The notes beneath the pieces were generated by a model. The model worked only from the letters and a program-made list of their open reading frames with translations, was not told where the DNA came from and ran no database searches. 64,000 nucleotides of DNA from Diphasiastrum complanatum (taxonomy: Eukaryota; Streptophyta; Lycopodiopsida; Lycopodiales; Lycopodiaceae), in NCBI GenBank assembly GCA_029204225.1, contig CM055103.1:6012852-6076851 (forward strand), in the 5' to 3' direction. Numbering within the stretch: the first letter of the stretch is position 1; each line of letters starts with the position of its first letter. A program made the translations under genes and the position numbers. Positions 11,876 to 25,600 of this stretch are shown here, piece by piece.

Positions 11876-14400
11876 GAATGGTGCTTCGTTTATCTATGCT
11901 CTGCTGGGTGGTATCCAAGTCATCTAAACCATGGAGTCTTGCACTCAATTTTTTTTTTTTTTAAATTTAAGAAACCTCCCAATAAACTTTACCTCCAGTT
12001 GCGACGGTCAAAATATTCCCTATTAAATTCTATGGACGAAATTGGTTACCCCCTCGACAAGGCATGTGTTGGATGCCTCACCTCTCATGTGAAGGATGAG
12101 GAGAAATGCTATATAAGGGTGGTATATGTCCACACTCCCACCACTCCTTCCCATTCTCTTCTTCCTCTCTTTCATGCTCTCCTTATGCTTCTAAAGAAGC
12201 TTGATCAGTGGTGCCCATCTACGATCTGGTTTTCAGCATAATCATACACTCTGATAAGTGATCCTTCACTACACATCTCCATGCACTTTGATGTTTGGTT
12301 AGTATACATGAAAATAGCTTGATTGATAATAAGTTCCCTCACAAAATATGGTTGAGGGAGGGCGTGGATCGCGATCCACAAACTCTCTTTAAGTGGCTTT
12401 TGTTGAGTGCCTTTTGATAAGTAAGGCATATTTGTTTCAGATGATTGATGGCTGTCAAATGAGTCTATATCATATAGATAAATGCACACATGCTTGGCAT
12501 TTGAGTTATGTATAAAGGAATGCAAACTTTTTTTGGTTCACTGGACAACGTTGCAGCTCACGACCTTTTTCTGTTTCTGCTCAGAAAAAATCATAAGCAC
12601 TCATATGTATGCTTGAATGGTAGCATACACCTCTTTATGGACAACGATGCATTGTTTCCAGGATGCTATATCATAAGCATACTCTCTCACACAAATGCTA
12701 TGCTTAAACTTTGACCTCCATCACTAGTTGGACAATGATGGAACTACTTTTTTGGTTTTTCATAAAATGGTGGTCCATCGCTGGTGGATAGCAATTAACA
12801 CTATAATTTGTTTGTTCACAATCAATATAGCTCTTACAATTTGTCACAAATCAGATATGGACTTACACATTGAGTGAAATATGTCATTTGATTCGGAATA
12901 CTCTCTGATCCAAGTATGTATATGGCGAAATCGTTATGTTTAGAAGTAATGGTAGCACACATACGATGTTATAATGTTTAAACTAGCAATCAAAACGGAA
13001 ATGAAACTATCTAAGGTGACAAAATACAAACCCTTGCTAAGGCTTACCCAACTAGCAAGGTGTTTAATCTAAATTCTACTTAACGCCCAAAGGGTAATAA
13101 AATAATATTGCGACTAATATTAAGCAAATAAGCAATAAAGAACATGCCACAATAAACCGATGAAAAGGAGGCAAGAGGAGGCCCGAGCACCTTCCCTCGA
13201 GCTATGCACCTTTCCAAAGGGAACACAAATGACATAGAATGATAATTTTCCAAAATAGAGAGCAAGATAGCTTAATCTCAAAAGTGTTGGTTACAATGCA
13301 AATATCTCTCCTTTTATGGCAAGGAGGGTCTTCCATAAGTGTTTACTAACTTATGGGACTAATCTGTTTCTAGCTTTTCAAGAACTTCTAACTTAGGATT
13401 TAGAACTTCAAATTTCTTAACTTAGGAAAACTTAAGATAAAATATTTCTAGTCTTAAGTTTCCTAAGTCTAAGTTCTAAATCTAAGTTTAAGCTATTTTA
13501 TTCTTATTTAAGCTTCTACTCATGGACTTACAAAACACATGCCATGGCTTGAAGTTTATTGACAGATACTCATACGTGGTCTTAAAAAACACATGCCAAG
13601 AAGCAGTTGTGTTCCAAATCTAAGTACGTGCATATGTCATTGTTTTTTTACTCTATCCTAATTTATGGCAATAAGTAGACTCAGACTTGTCGATAACCAT
13701 TTTTCGAAGGAGATGTCTTTCATGACAACTATGACTTCCTCACAAGATTCTCTCACGACATCTATTCAAATTAGTGTTTTAAAATGTTATTCAGGTGCTA
13801 CTTTAGAAGTGCTAAAAATGGTCGTATTTACACGAATGGTAGTATCTATACGAATGGCGGTATCTAAACAAATGGACATAGTAAGAAGATGAATAAAAAG
13901 ATGGTGAGTAGGAAAATGTTCCTACCTTACCTACATTTGGAAATAGTAAACGGCCAATATAATTTTTGTTTGTTAATCATACCTCACTATAGAAGACAAC
14001 ATGTATGATTGTTCTTCAGTTTATGCCCATTAAGATAGGTTAAACAAAACAAGTATTGATAACCTAGGCGCTCTTAATGTACATGGAGTTGTGCAAGAGA
14101 TCGCCACATTCGTAGGGATTGGAACAACATGAATCACTAATCGTGACTACAAGTGTTAGGGTAAAATGCTTGGCCAAGTATAAGTGCACACAGGTATTGC
14201 CTTGCTTTAAAGACACAATTAGTATTTAAAATGTATGAAATAGAGCGATAGCTGGTAGACTCTTGGAAAGCATGAATATGCTCAAGGGTCATGAAAACGG
14301 TGCATTGCCTATGTTTTATACGATAGGTTCAGGTATCAGTATGGCATAAATTTTCCTCCATACTTGAGTACTAATCCATTCTATCCCCTATTTGTGAGTT
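11874..14400. other. Intergenic stretch; no gene recognised
   Basis: No conserved coding motif on either strand. Near 12110 there is a CTATATAAGGG TATA-like element followed by a CT-rich tract, resembling an LTR promoter, but no LTR boundaries could be found. 13370-13500 is rich in CTTAGGA/TCTAAGT repetitions. Confidence 0.45.
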
Positions 14401-14429
14401 GCAATCCATTTAGCATAGCTAGTTTTCAA

Positions 14430-14845
14430 GTACGTATGCTTTAATTTCATAGATGGAAGACTGATCAGAATGGCAGAATGCCCTAATACAATAAGGATAT
14501 GGTGTGGCCTATCACCATTAATCACTTAGAGTAGGGAAGATTGTACTATATTATTTCGTTAAATATTGTAAGATGTTAAGTTGCTAAACTTATCTTGTAC
14601 ATGAATAACAATTGACATTCACTGTTGACACCTATCTTCCTCACTGTGTGCTATTTGCGCGATTTTGTGTGGTGGGATGGTGGCAGGTACCAATTGGATG
14701 CCTTGAAATAGGTTTTGCTTTATGGTGCTTTTTGAGTACTATATACTTTTCAGCTATGTTTTACCTTGTTGGTTTATGAATAAAGGGTTTAAAAAGTTTG
14801 GTCTTGACTTGTTTCATTTAAAAGGTTTTACAGAAACTATGTTTC

Positions 14846-14920
<75 letters not shown>
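14430..14920. repeat. Diverged dispersed repeat, copy 1, ending in (TC)n
   Basis: The part around 14640-14850 (GGGATGGTGGCAGGTA .. GTTTAAAAAGTTTGGTCTTG) resembles 16390-16550 and ends in a (TC)n array at 14848-14920. The element type is unknown. The shared layout with copy 2 suggests a family whose right end is a microsatellite. Confidence 0.55.
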
Positions 14921-14922
<2 letters not shown>

Positions 14923-15759
14923 GGACTCTTTTCAATGCACATATGCTTTTCCTTTTCAAAAACTAAGGTGCTCAATGCCTAAAAAGCCGTTTTTACAAAA
15001 TAGATACCAAGTTAGTGCAACACAAAGGTTTTTTAAGAAAATGTCTTTTGAAGGGTCTTCTCGTTATTTGCTATAACTTGGTGCATAAGCTACCTATGAG
15101 AGGATCATATTGCCAAACCTCATCCGCCACCTCACATAAACCACATTTCACTTTCACTATATAATGGGTTGTAGTGAATCGCACCTCCTCACTATTATTC
15201 AATTTGCTTCTCTCCATTTCTGTTTCCATCATAATTTCATACTTCAGCGACTGTTGAGACACGATTATTGGCAGCCAACTAGATTCATCTGTTTGAGACA
15301 GATACCATCACTACCATTACACTTCGTGTTTGATTCCTGAGGCACATAAATCAAGTTAGACTCTAATCGTTGGCCGCAATCAACCTAGTTGGCTACTATG
15401 CGCATTCATAATTGCATGATGTTGTAGCATTGATGATGCTTTTCTTACAAATCTGTTATGAATTTTGATTATGCTATCAAATGCTTCATCGAGACAATTT
15501 AGTGTGGATACACTCAGCGCCTAGCTTACATAGCAACAGGTTGTTGGATTTCTACCTTTCTATGCTCACTGTAAAGGTATCAGTATTAAATAAGCATGCT
15601 ATCATTTCACTTGGTTCTTGTTTACAAAACAGTAGCATTTTGGATAAGAAGAGTTTACCACCTAATGCATAGTCTTCAAGTACCATGAGGGTGGTGTTAA
15701 CATTTTTAGTTCTTGACTAAATTAAAACGAACATTTAAGACTTGACAAAGTAAGGGTTA

Positions 15760-16160
15760 TGAGTTGGTGGTTGATTCAAATTATTTGTTATGGCATGGAT
15801 TTGCACAAACTACTTACCATAGCTTATAGACTTTCATGCTTGTACATGAGGTCTAAGAGGTCAAAATGGCATGGATCTGCCCTGATACTTTTTAGTTATG
15901 AAAGAATCGTACCCTCTCTGGTATTAATGAATTTGTTCTTGAATAGACTTTGCAACACTTTAGCTGTTATATATGTTAATGAGTGGATGTTGGTTTATGG
16001 GTAGTTGGTATGGCATGGATATTTATCATAGCTCATAGACGTTCATGCATATACATTAAGTCTAAAAGGTCAGCATGGCACAGATCTGTCCTGATACTTT
16101 TGACTATGAATGAACCGCACCCACTCTGCTACTAGTCAATCATTACTGTATTTGCTCATG
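15760..16160. repeat. Two diverged direct repeats of about 150 bp
   Basis: 15775-15930 and 16003-16150 share GGCATGGAT, CATAGCT.ATAGAC.TTCATGC, AAGTCTAA.AGGTCA and GATCTG.CCTGATACTTTT in the same order, offset by about 230 bp. They form an old partial duplication within the same repeat-rich block. Confidence 0.65.
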
Positions 16161-16199
16161 TATTTTACTTTAATGTATAGTTTTAATACGAATATTTGC

Positions 16200-16568
16200 C
16201 TAATATTGATCAATATGGCTTATGCCCTGATACAATTGCGGTAGGACAGAACATATTGCAATCTTGATTATATTGGTAGGAAAGATTGGACTAAATGCTT
16301 TACTTTGTCATGTAGTGAACCTTTTTTCGGACATGGATAACAACTGATGCTCAATTATGACACCTATCTTCCTCACATACTAACTCGCATGGTTATGTGT
16401 TAAGGGATGGTGGCAGGTAACAGGGCATCTTAAAACCTGCTTCACTGTATATTACTTTGTACTGTAATTTTTCACGCAGTTTTTTTATTACCTGTTATGC
16501 TATAAAACAAAGGATTCAAAAGGTTTGGCCTTGCTTTGTCAAGGGAGACTATGTGAAATGTTTCTCTG

Positions 16569-16612
<44 letters not shown>
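16200..16612. repeat. Diverged dispersed repeat, copy 2, ending in (CA)n
   Basis: Counterpart of the 14430-14920 repeat (GGGATGGTGGCAGGTAACAG .. GGATTCAAAAGGTTTGGCCT). It ends in (CA)n at 16570-16612 instead of (TC)n. Confidence 0.55.
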
Positions 16613-16615
<3 letters not shown>

Positions 16616-16979
16616 AGCCATTACTACACTCATGAGTCTCATTATAAACGAGCTCTTTATAGATGACATAACTATCTTCTCTCTCTCTCTATCGGAGAGA
16701 AGGTTTCTTGTACATACGTCGAAAACTTAAAAGGATATTTTGCCATTTGCTCCTCCATCATTAGTCATAGCAAAGTTGTTTTAGCTTGAAAAATGCCCCA
16801 CCTGGCACGCCTTCTAGAATTGTCATATGATGGCCCCCTCAACGCATATCCCGCTTTCTCAAATATACTATCATGCCACCTGGCATGCCTTCTAAAGTTG
16901 TTGCACGATGCTCCCTACATGGATCCACTCCTTTCAACGTCTCCTGACCATTAAATTATAAAAGCTTGGCATCCAAAAT

Positions 16980-18240
16980 TTCTTTGACCCCAAGTTTGAG
17001 CCTCTCTTGGAATCCAAGATGCATAAATTTAGAAAGAATAATTGGCTCATTTTTAGCTTTGGCTACAAATTGCCCAAATGGTACCCTTCCACCTTGAGCG
17101 TCATTGCTAGTTATTACTGTGAAAAAGATTTGTCTAATTCAAGGTTACTCGTGACATTTTTGGTCAATCATTTCAAACATTTACTTTGCAAAAGCCGCCA
17201 AAGTTTTCTGAAATGGAAATTTTGCATTGCTTTTAAAGCAAGTGGTTTGGGCATCCACAATCCTATGATGAAAAAACATCTTCCTCTCCTTCATAAATTA
17301 GTCTTTCCACCATTGACCAAAGCTAGAAAGCCTTTCTTCTTAACTTTGTAGCCTCATTTCAAACTAAGATGCCCCTGAAACAACTTGTAGCCTTCTCCTC
17401 TACTTTGACCCTTTGGATTCATGCGTTGTCCCATTCTCTACAACCTTGTCGCCATCTTCTCCTTACTAGCAAACAAATATGATCAAATCTCCTTTGCCAA
17501 TCTAAATCGTCTTGTTCTCCAAGATCATAACATCTCAAGGGAATAAACTCTTCTCTTAGCACTAGAATCACCTCATCTATTAATAAGAATGGCTTTCTTT
17601 TTCCCTTCACCATGTCAATAACCAAACTAAACCCTACTGACTTTTAGAAAACTCTTCATAATATAACTTTTTTGCTCCCCTCCCCCCCCCCCCTTTCATT
17701 TCTTCAATGATAAGTGGGTTCGATCTAAAAGAGTCAATTCAAGACCAACAAAATATCCCAAGCCAGACACTAAACTGCTCTATTGCCATGTCCTCTCTGA
17801 TTCTCTCTCCCTAGAAAGCAAATGGCCATTTGCAAGTAGTTAGAGTTGCCCCATCTAGCACAATGAAAACAAAACTATCATCCAATTCTTTTTACATTGC
17901 ACTCTTACCTATTGGCTCATCCTTTGGAGATCCACCAACTCAAATCTCCCATGTTCATAATACATTCTCCTTGTTGATAGTTCCCCTTGCTAGCCAAGTT
18001 TAACTTTTTCTTTTGGTTGCTTCCCAAGGTGAATGTTCTTTGGAGAATATGGATTGCACAAAACAAGCAAGCTTTTACCCCTCTTTCAATAATAGAACAT
18101 ATAGGAAATGTTGTAACTCATTGATGACTACTAAATGCTGCCCTGCATAGTGTGCCATATGGAGTCTTGGTTCTAGCTGCTATACTATATCTATTATTTT
18201 GAGACAAGTCGACCTCACTCTCATCAACAAGGCCACCATG
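16980..18240 (+). pseudogene. LINE retrotransposon 3' remnant
   Basis: The + strand gives FKASGLGIHNPMMKKHLPLL near 17220-17310. This matches the GGLGI..N..L..K segment downstream of LINE reverse transcriptases. Further on, LWRIWIAQNKQAF near 18040-18080 matches the LW.IW..RN...F end of the zf-RVT region. The frame is broken in several places and no RT catalytic motif survives. Confidence 0.5.
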
Positions 18241-18968
18241 AGCCACTTTCTAGTCTAACTTTTAATGCATAATATATATTTGCTCACAATCAAAACAACT
18301 CCTGAACGCTTTTCTGAACAAAAACAAATGTCGTTAAACAATACATCTCATTTTCTCATTGTCAAGCAGCCAACTAGTATTGAAACACTGAATTATAGCA
18401 TAGAAATCAATATTCAAAACTCGATAGTTTATCCTAAATCAAAGAAAACAGATCATAGAACATAACAGCCAAGCAAAAATGTTACAGTACGTAATTTGGT
18501 ATTAAAAAACTTCAATTATAGAAAGAAAAGCTCTTATTCTCCACCTGAGAGATACCCCAAAAGGATCTTAGCAGGTTCAAAACTAATGTCACCCAAAAAG
18601 TCTTCGGTTTGAAGTAAAAGTTTATCCAGGATATTGGTTTTATCCGGTCCCATACTTGCCAGACCTGTACTCCAAGAAAGTACCGTAATGCACAGAATCT
18701 AACGTCATGATAAGTTGGCGTTTATGAAAATAACATATATATACATAGGTCTCAAGCTTTGGTGAATCTTTTACAGATAAGAGAACTCGGAGAAGCATTA
18801 TACAATCACCAAATATGTACAATGCACCTCTGTCCACCTTTCTCATACTGCCAGCTGATCAGCCAACAGTTTTATTCAAAAAATTCAACTATACCAACTA
18901 TTGGGTAGGAGCTTTCATGTATGGAAGCTGAATATGCTGCAAACATATTGTACTCTCATTAAATCCTT
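18241..18968 (-). other. 3' UTR and 3' flank of the XBAT34/35-like gene
   Basis: Non-coding AT-rich DNA following the stop at 18969-18971. A canonical AATAAA (on the - strand, 18871-18876) lies about 95 nt past the stop and is a plausible polyadenylation signal. The actual 3' end is not visible from sequence alone. Confidence 0.5.
18871..18876 (-). promoter_or_regulatory. Candidate polyadenylation signal AATAAA
   Basis: A perfect hexamer about 95 nt downstream of the E3 ligase stop codon, in an A/T-rich context. Plant signals are loose, so other sites may be used. Confidence 0.4.
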
Positions 18969-19682
18969 CTAAACTACATAGACCTTGACAACTTGGTCAA
19001 TTGAAGTCCTGCAGACAGGACAACCCCACTGTTTGGATTTTATCTCAGATAAGCATTCCATACAACCTGCCAAATGTCCACAAGGTATGCAAATTGCTTC
19101 AGCTGGAGAGTCCCAACAGATCACACACACACCTCCAGCCTTGTCTTCAGATTTTTCTTTGATGGAAGGAGACTGTTTGCTTGAATCTGCAGGAGAGCAG
19201 TTCAGCTCAACAGGAGAAGTATCAATGGATGGATAATGGATTGGACCATATTCTGGAGGAAGAGGAGGAGCTGAAGGAGGTGTATCACTTGCAGCAGATA
19301 TCGCTTGAGAGCCTGAATGTGTATGTGGCAGCTTTACTTGAGGGGGTAGAACCGAAGAAGCTGTAGAGGCACCTCCAGATACATTCAAATGAGTATCCAT
19401 AGGAACCTGGAGGGTACTAGGTCCAGCCTCCAAAGATCCCCAGCCATTGCAACTTGCTTCTGGTAAATCAGCCCAACCCTGATGTTCTGCTAAATTTCCC
19501 TGGGTTGAGACTGTGGATGCGACTCTCGATGCAGATTGAAGAGACGCACTTAATGCCATGGCAAGAGCTACATCTTCAGGGATCACTTCTGCACCTTGCC
19601 CTGCATTGTGTGGGACAGGAGGCTGCACTGCAACAACAGGACTTCCTTGCATAGCATGTTCTGCTGGTGCACCTCCCTTAAA
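18969..19682 (-). CDS. XBAT35: XBAT34/35-like exon 9 (UIM-like helix and RING)
   Basis: Acceptor CATCCAG|TTT opens [12 protein letters not shown] and 237 residues to TAG at 18971-18969. A Ser/Pro/Ala-rich linker contains [19 protein letters not shown] (UIM-like). The RING is [18 protein letters not shown], then C-x2-C, then CPVC, a complete C3HC4 set. It ends VVKVYVV. I see no separate exon between 8 and 9 and no internal intron need be assumed. Confidence 0.94.
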   Translation of the reverse strand, partial: FKGGAPAEHAMQGSPVVAVQPPVPHNAGQGAEVIPEDVALAMALSASLQSASRVASTVSTQGNLAEHQGWADLPEASCNGWGSLEAGPSTLQVPMDTHLNVSGGASTASSVLPPQVKLPHTHSGSQAISAASDTPPSAPPLPPEYGPIHYPSIDTSPVELNCSPADSSKQSPSIKEKSEDKAGGVCVICWDSPAEAICIPCGHLAGCMECLSEIKSKQWGCPVCRTSIDQVVKVYVV

Positions 19683-22600
19683 CTGGATGCAAATGTACAT
19701 GATATATCATCAGAAAGCACATGCTTTTTAAAGAAATATGAAAGAATAACAATAAGCTAGAACAACTGCATGGAAGTACGAGAAGTCTGTCTAAAACAAG
19801 AAAATGAAAACTTAAAAGGTAGATCAATAACTTCTTAAACTTACCAAGACACACTTAACGAAGGATGGAATAAGCAAATTAACAGAATCTAAAGTATTCC
19901 GTCTGAAAAAGTAAAGAGCCAAAAGTTGAAGGTGATATTTGAGAAATAGGAGACAATTTTTGCATGTATGCATATTAAAATCTCATTGCTAGATTTATGA
20001 CCCTCTCTTCACTCCATTCTCTATAGAAATAACTGTCAAATTGAAATGCTATTTATTGAATTTCTGTACTTGACTGTGCAATACTTGAAATCTATAGTTG
20101 CAGAACGTTTAGTTAGAATACGGTGTCATTAAAAGTGTTGTACAGAGAAAATTAGAAATGTTTGAGTGGAATTTACCAAGTTTTGTGAGTGGTATACACG
20201 TTCATACCCAAAAATTATGAGATCATTCAAACCAAAAATAAAAAAATTCAAGGCATGTGGTGCCCAAGGAACTGTTTCAGTGCAAGTAGATCTTTTTTCT
20301 AGCACAGACAGTGACTTTGTTCCAACTTCGGGGATAATATGAGTGCTCATGCTTCCCGAATAGTAAAAAAGTCTGTCAAACATGGGTAAACCAAGATGCA
20401 AAATCCTTTTTGATTTACTCGACATGGCTCAAAACTGGGGGATGGCTGTAAAAGGGAGCCAGCCAGGGCAGCAAAAGGGAGCAACAGCAGGCAATCACGG
20501 GGGGTAGCTCTACTCTGTGGGAGCAAAAGGTGGTGGGGATGGGTTGACCGTTGCATGAGAGCAGCAGGTTGGAGGTCATGCCAAGGATCATCGAGGGTAA
20601 ATGCTGACAATAGTTGGTGTAAATATTAGCCACGTTCACAATGTTTCCAGTGGGCAGAGTGATACAGGACATAAAATGATGCATGTATTGAGTTATGCAA
20701 CCGAGCCTGAACTGTGTGGCCCATTTGGGATTTCTAATGTTATAATACAACTAACAAAGCATATCTCCCGGAACAAGGTCCTCCAACTGCCGTTGAAAAA
20801 AGAAATTTCAGGTGCAAACATAACTGTTTTATACATGTGGTTGTTATTCATTACCTTTATAACACTTCAAACTGAACATATTCCTCCTGCTGGTGCCCCA
20901 ATTTTCAAGAGAACACAAATTTTATGTTTAAGTTGTAAATTCCCAAATTTGATGAAATGGTATAAGAAGGTTTTATCCAAATTAGAAGTAGCATCAACAA
21001 AATCTGGATACTGATTCTAGTGAAAACTTCACAATGCCACAATGAAAATAGAGTATCAAATACAAACACTGACTAGTAAACAGTGCTACCCATTTGTATA
21101 CACAGGAAACATTCTGTTGATGTCTGGTAGTAATGAGTCCACAATTGTACACATGGCAAATGCTTACCAAAAGACTCAACAGTAAGCCTTGTGCGAATTT
21201 AGAAAGGCTGTGCTATCTAGTTGGTTAAAAAAAAACGGGTCTTAGTGGCACTAGGGCCTTTTCAGTTTGCAGTAAAAGTCATTGCAGAGCCAACCAAGAA
21301 AGGATCTCTACTTGTTGGTACGATCTTTCTTTCCCCCAACAAGACCTATAGGAACAAGGCTTCTATAGAAGCGTTGTACAGGGATGAAATTGGATTATGA
21401 TTTATATTGTGTGTTTGCCTTTCAGGACAAACATTGGACCTAGACAGATCTAGGAGTAAAGAAAGGCAATACAAACTCAATGTTGACCATTGTTCCATAT
21501 TTTCAAATGATTTTAGTGCACTACCAAAGTAACAGTTTAGATAGAACGAGGGATTTCCCAAAAACTGAAGGAAGCTGGAACCATCTGAGAAAAAATAAAC
21601 TATGATCATCCTGCGTCAACTCGACCCTGAAAAATTGATCCTTGACAACAAGACATACTTCACAAAACTCCTCTTGCTTACCATGGGAACTCCCTTGCAT
21701 GCCCTGTAAAACATTTGCAGTTGCCTCTTATCACCTTCATTTTCAGAAAGGAACTTATACTTGGACTCTGTTCAGCACTCCAAACATAATAAACCAGTAA
21801 ATTTGTGCAGTCAATAAATCACAAGAAAGCTATTACTCTAGTTTGCAAACAATAGTCGTCAAGATGGCCAATGCAAGAATCCAGAGTGCAAAAACCTAGA
21901 AATATATAGTTTTTTACAAGCAATTGTGTGCATGATTCAACCACAAGAGAACAGGAGGCAAGCCTCATCGTACTTGAAAAACAAAAAATGTCATGCAAAT
22001 TCTAAATACTTTCTGAACTTTTCAATACTATATGATCATACCTTCAAAACAGTTTCGAAATGTTACAAAAAATGTCATGCATAGTCTAAACACTTTCTGA
22101 ACTTTTGAATGATGGTGTATGATCAAAATTTCGCAATAGTTTCAACATCTAACATGAACTAAGTGCCCTAACCAAATTTGCTCGTTCCCATGAGGAAGAG
22201 GAACCCAAGCACCCAATCGCGGGAAAATTTTCCTTTTATTTGACTACCGTCATCGTAAGTTCCAAACATATGGTCAAAAACTAGAATCAGGCTGAAAAGC
22301 TTGGGGGTGATGAGATTTCCCAAAACGACTGGGATGCTGAGTGGTCCTGTGCCAAATTTTGTGAGCTATATACCGACATGATACTATTCTCGCTTGGGTG
22401 TTGTTGAATTCAATCTTTGCCCTTGGCACAGTAAATAGTACTTGGTTCAAAATGTCTCTCTTCGCTCTCGAGTTTATTTGAATGTGGAAACTAAGATTTT
22501 GACCTAAGTTGACAATCATTTTGCTCAAATTTCAAGACATGCAATGCTCTAGCATAATGGAATTGAATGGAATGATTGTGGTGGGGCGCCAGTCTACTTA

Positions 22601-25600
22601 AATAGTTTCTCTAATGAATGAGAGTTACGTACCCATAAGGGCACGCAACAAGAAACTTGAGGTGACGGTCTCAGTTATGGGACGGAATGCTGATCTGGAG
22701 CTATAGGTCTTTTGGGTGCCACGTGTCAATGTCTTATTGGTGCGTGGTGGCTGTTATAGACCCGCGTCAGTGTGCACAACTGCCGCGTGTCGTTGGTCAT
22801 GCGTGACTCCTATGGAGGGAGATGACCCGCCTGGACTATGTATATAGAGGTGGATCTCCATGAGCTTGGTATTCATTCTCTCCTGGAGAATGAAGAGCTC
22901 TTCCACTGGTGGTCAGGTCAGGACGAGTATCTAGGCCTCAGGATGTAGGTAGGCGAGGGTCGAAGGTAAGGCATGGTGGTATGGGACACCATGGCTTACA
23001 TGAGATCTGAGCTTGCTTGATGGTGGTCTGTAGCTCCAGTGCACAGGGGTGAGGTGGCAGTACCTCTTTGGTTGGGTGGTAATGTAGCATTCGTCACTTG
23101 TTTTAGCAATGATCGGCACGATGATGGGGTTTCTAACAATGAGAAAAGCTAAGAGCCTAAAGCAAATAGCAAAATAGCAAAAGCTAATTGCTCATAATAC
23201 TACCTAAATTTGGTAAAGACCAAAAATGAACTAAGTACTAAATAGATCCTAATCTATTTGTAGTGTACCCACCTACATGCATAAGCCTTAAAAAATGAAT
23301 TTATTGTAAATAGAATGGCCCCTAAAATAGCACGCAGGCATGGCCAAACTATCATTAAGGGGTATTAAATAAACATTAATTCCTAACACTCTCCCTTAAT
23401 GTTTACTTTGTTATCTATTACTCCTAGAAGTTCTCTAAACTTCTGAAATTTTACTTTGCCAAGACCTTTGGTAAAGATATCTGCAACTTGCTCTTCCGTA
23501 GGGCAATAGATAAGCTCCACTTCATCACTTTGAATTTTATCATAGTCAATCCCTTCCTGTTGAGCATAACCTTTTGCCACCAATTTTGCCTTATGTTTAT
23601 CTATAGAACCATCTGATTTGTACTTAGTTCTATAGACCCACTTGCATCCAATGGCCTTTTTACCTGTAGGTAACTGAACAAGTCTCCAAGTCTTGTTCAT
23701 CATGATTGAGTCGTACTCCTCATCCATAGCTTTCCTCCAAATATCCTCTTTTTCAGCCTCTTTGAAAGTGGATGGGTCCTTGGTTTCTAATACTTGATGA
23801 TCCTCCTGTTGAACCTCCTGTCGATCTTGATCTTCATGTTGCTTTTCAAGTCTATCTTATCTCCTAGTTCCATGCGTACTGGACTCTCCCTGTTCCATAA
23901 TAACACTATCCTTGATAGTTTCATAGTACCATCTAGGCGATCTTCTAGCTTCTGATGTAGGATGCTTCCTGCTTGGTGAAGTAGGAGGTGAATAGGTATC
24001 CCATATACTTGATCTCTCCTTCCTCTTTCCTGTCTCAACCAAAGTCACTCTAGGTTGTTGAATTGGCGTAGGCGGCGATACATGTGTCGATTCAGGTTCC
24101 TGCAATAACTCATCACATAATATAGGGATTCCTCCATCTTGATCCATATCAAAATATATCTCTATATCTTTATGAGTTGCCTCCTCATCAAAGACTACAT
24201 CCCTACTTATGATTATTTTTGTACCCTCCAAGTCATATAACTTGTATCCCTTCTCTTGATTATCATAACCAAGAAAAAAACACTTGGTCGCCTTAGAATC
24301 CAATTTGCTCCTTGAATCCTTAGGTATGTAAGAATAAGCAATACTCCCAAACACTCTCAAATGACTTACATCTGGCTTCCGACCCGTGTAAGCTTCCTCT
24401 GGAGTCTGATTCTCTACAACCTTTGAAGGACTTCGATTCAAAAGATAAACCCCCATCTTAACTGCTTCACCCCAAAACATATTTGGAAGATTTTTACTCT
24501 TGAGCATACTCCTCGCAGTCTTCACTACAGACCGGTTCTTTCTTTCCGCAACTCCATTTTGTTGAGGTGTGTCCGTATTTGCAAATTGTCCTCTATACCA
24601 TGATCCTTGCAAAACACCTGAAATTCTGTAGAAAGATACTCTCCCCCTTTGTCTGAGCGAAGTATCTTAATTTGTCTATCTGTTTCTTTCTCCACCTGTG
24701 TCTTAAACCATGTGAAATAATTGAATACTTCACCCCTATTCTTCAGAAGATAAATCCATGTCTTCCTAGAATAATCATCCACAAACACCATAAACTAACT
24801 TGCTCCCCCATAGGATCGAGTCCTCATAGGACCACACAAATATGTATGAACAAGTTCTAGAACATTTTTCGCCCTGAATGTACTAGGCAAAAATTTCTTC
24901 ATATGATGCTTGCCTAAGACACAACCTTCACAAACCTTGTGACCAGAAACAACTTGAGGTAAACCTGTAACCATGTTAAATTTCCTCAACACTTGTAGAG
25001 TAATTAAGATGTCCAAACCTCTCGTGCCATAACTTACTCATTGATCACCACCTAAGCTTGACTTGCATGATGATCCACCACCTAAGCTTGACTTGCATGA
25101 TGATCTACCACAGCTTGAAGTTTATACAACCGCCTTGCAAGTATACCCTCAGCTACTACATTATTTTTCCTCTTGGTGAGACACCGCTGTTCATCAAACT
25201 GCAGCACCATGTATTGCTTTGCAATAGCTGATACTGAGAGTAAGTTTTCCTTGATTCCTGGTACATAAAGCACATCCTTTATGTTTCCAATCTTCCCTGA
25301 AGGTAGTTGTACTTGTACTTTTCCAACTCCCTTTATATCATATGTGTAGTTGTCTCCTAACTTCACATTTGACCCATCATCTGATTTTGAAAATTAGATA
25401 GCCAGTCACGCCTAGGTGTCATGCGCTTTGAAGCTCCTGAATCAATAAACCAATAGTCTTCCTCCTTTGAGAAGCCACCACCAGAAGATGTCGATGCCTC
25501 AGTCTTCAAGATCCAAAGCACTCAATTTTGGCATTAGATGTTTCTTCTTCTTCAACAAAATTTTCGTCCTGCTTTTTCTTGAACTTATTATGCCAACACT

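Noticed and set aside
12110-12190. TATA-like CTATATAAGGG with downstream CT-rich tract as a gene promoter
   Set aside because: No gene follows. It is more like an LTR promoter, but no LTR boundaries were found.
20129-20750. Overlapping - strand open frames in intron 8
   Set aside because: No domain, no splice-consistent placement with the E3 frame, and exon 8 joins exon 9 in phase without them.
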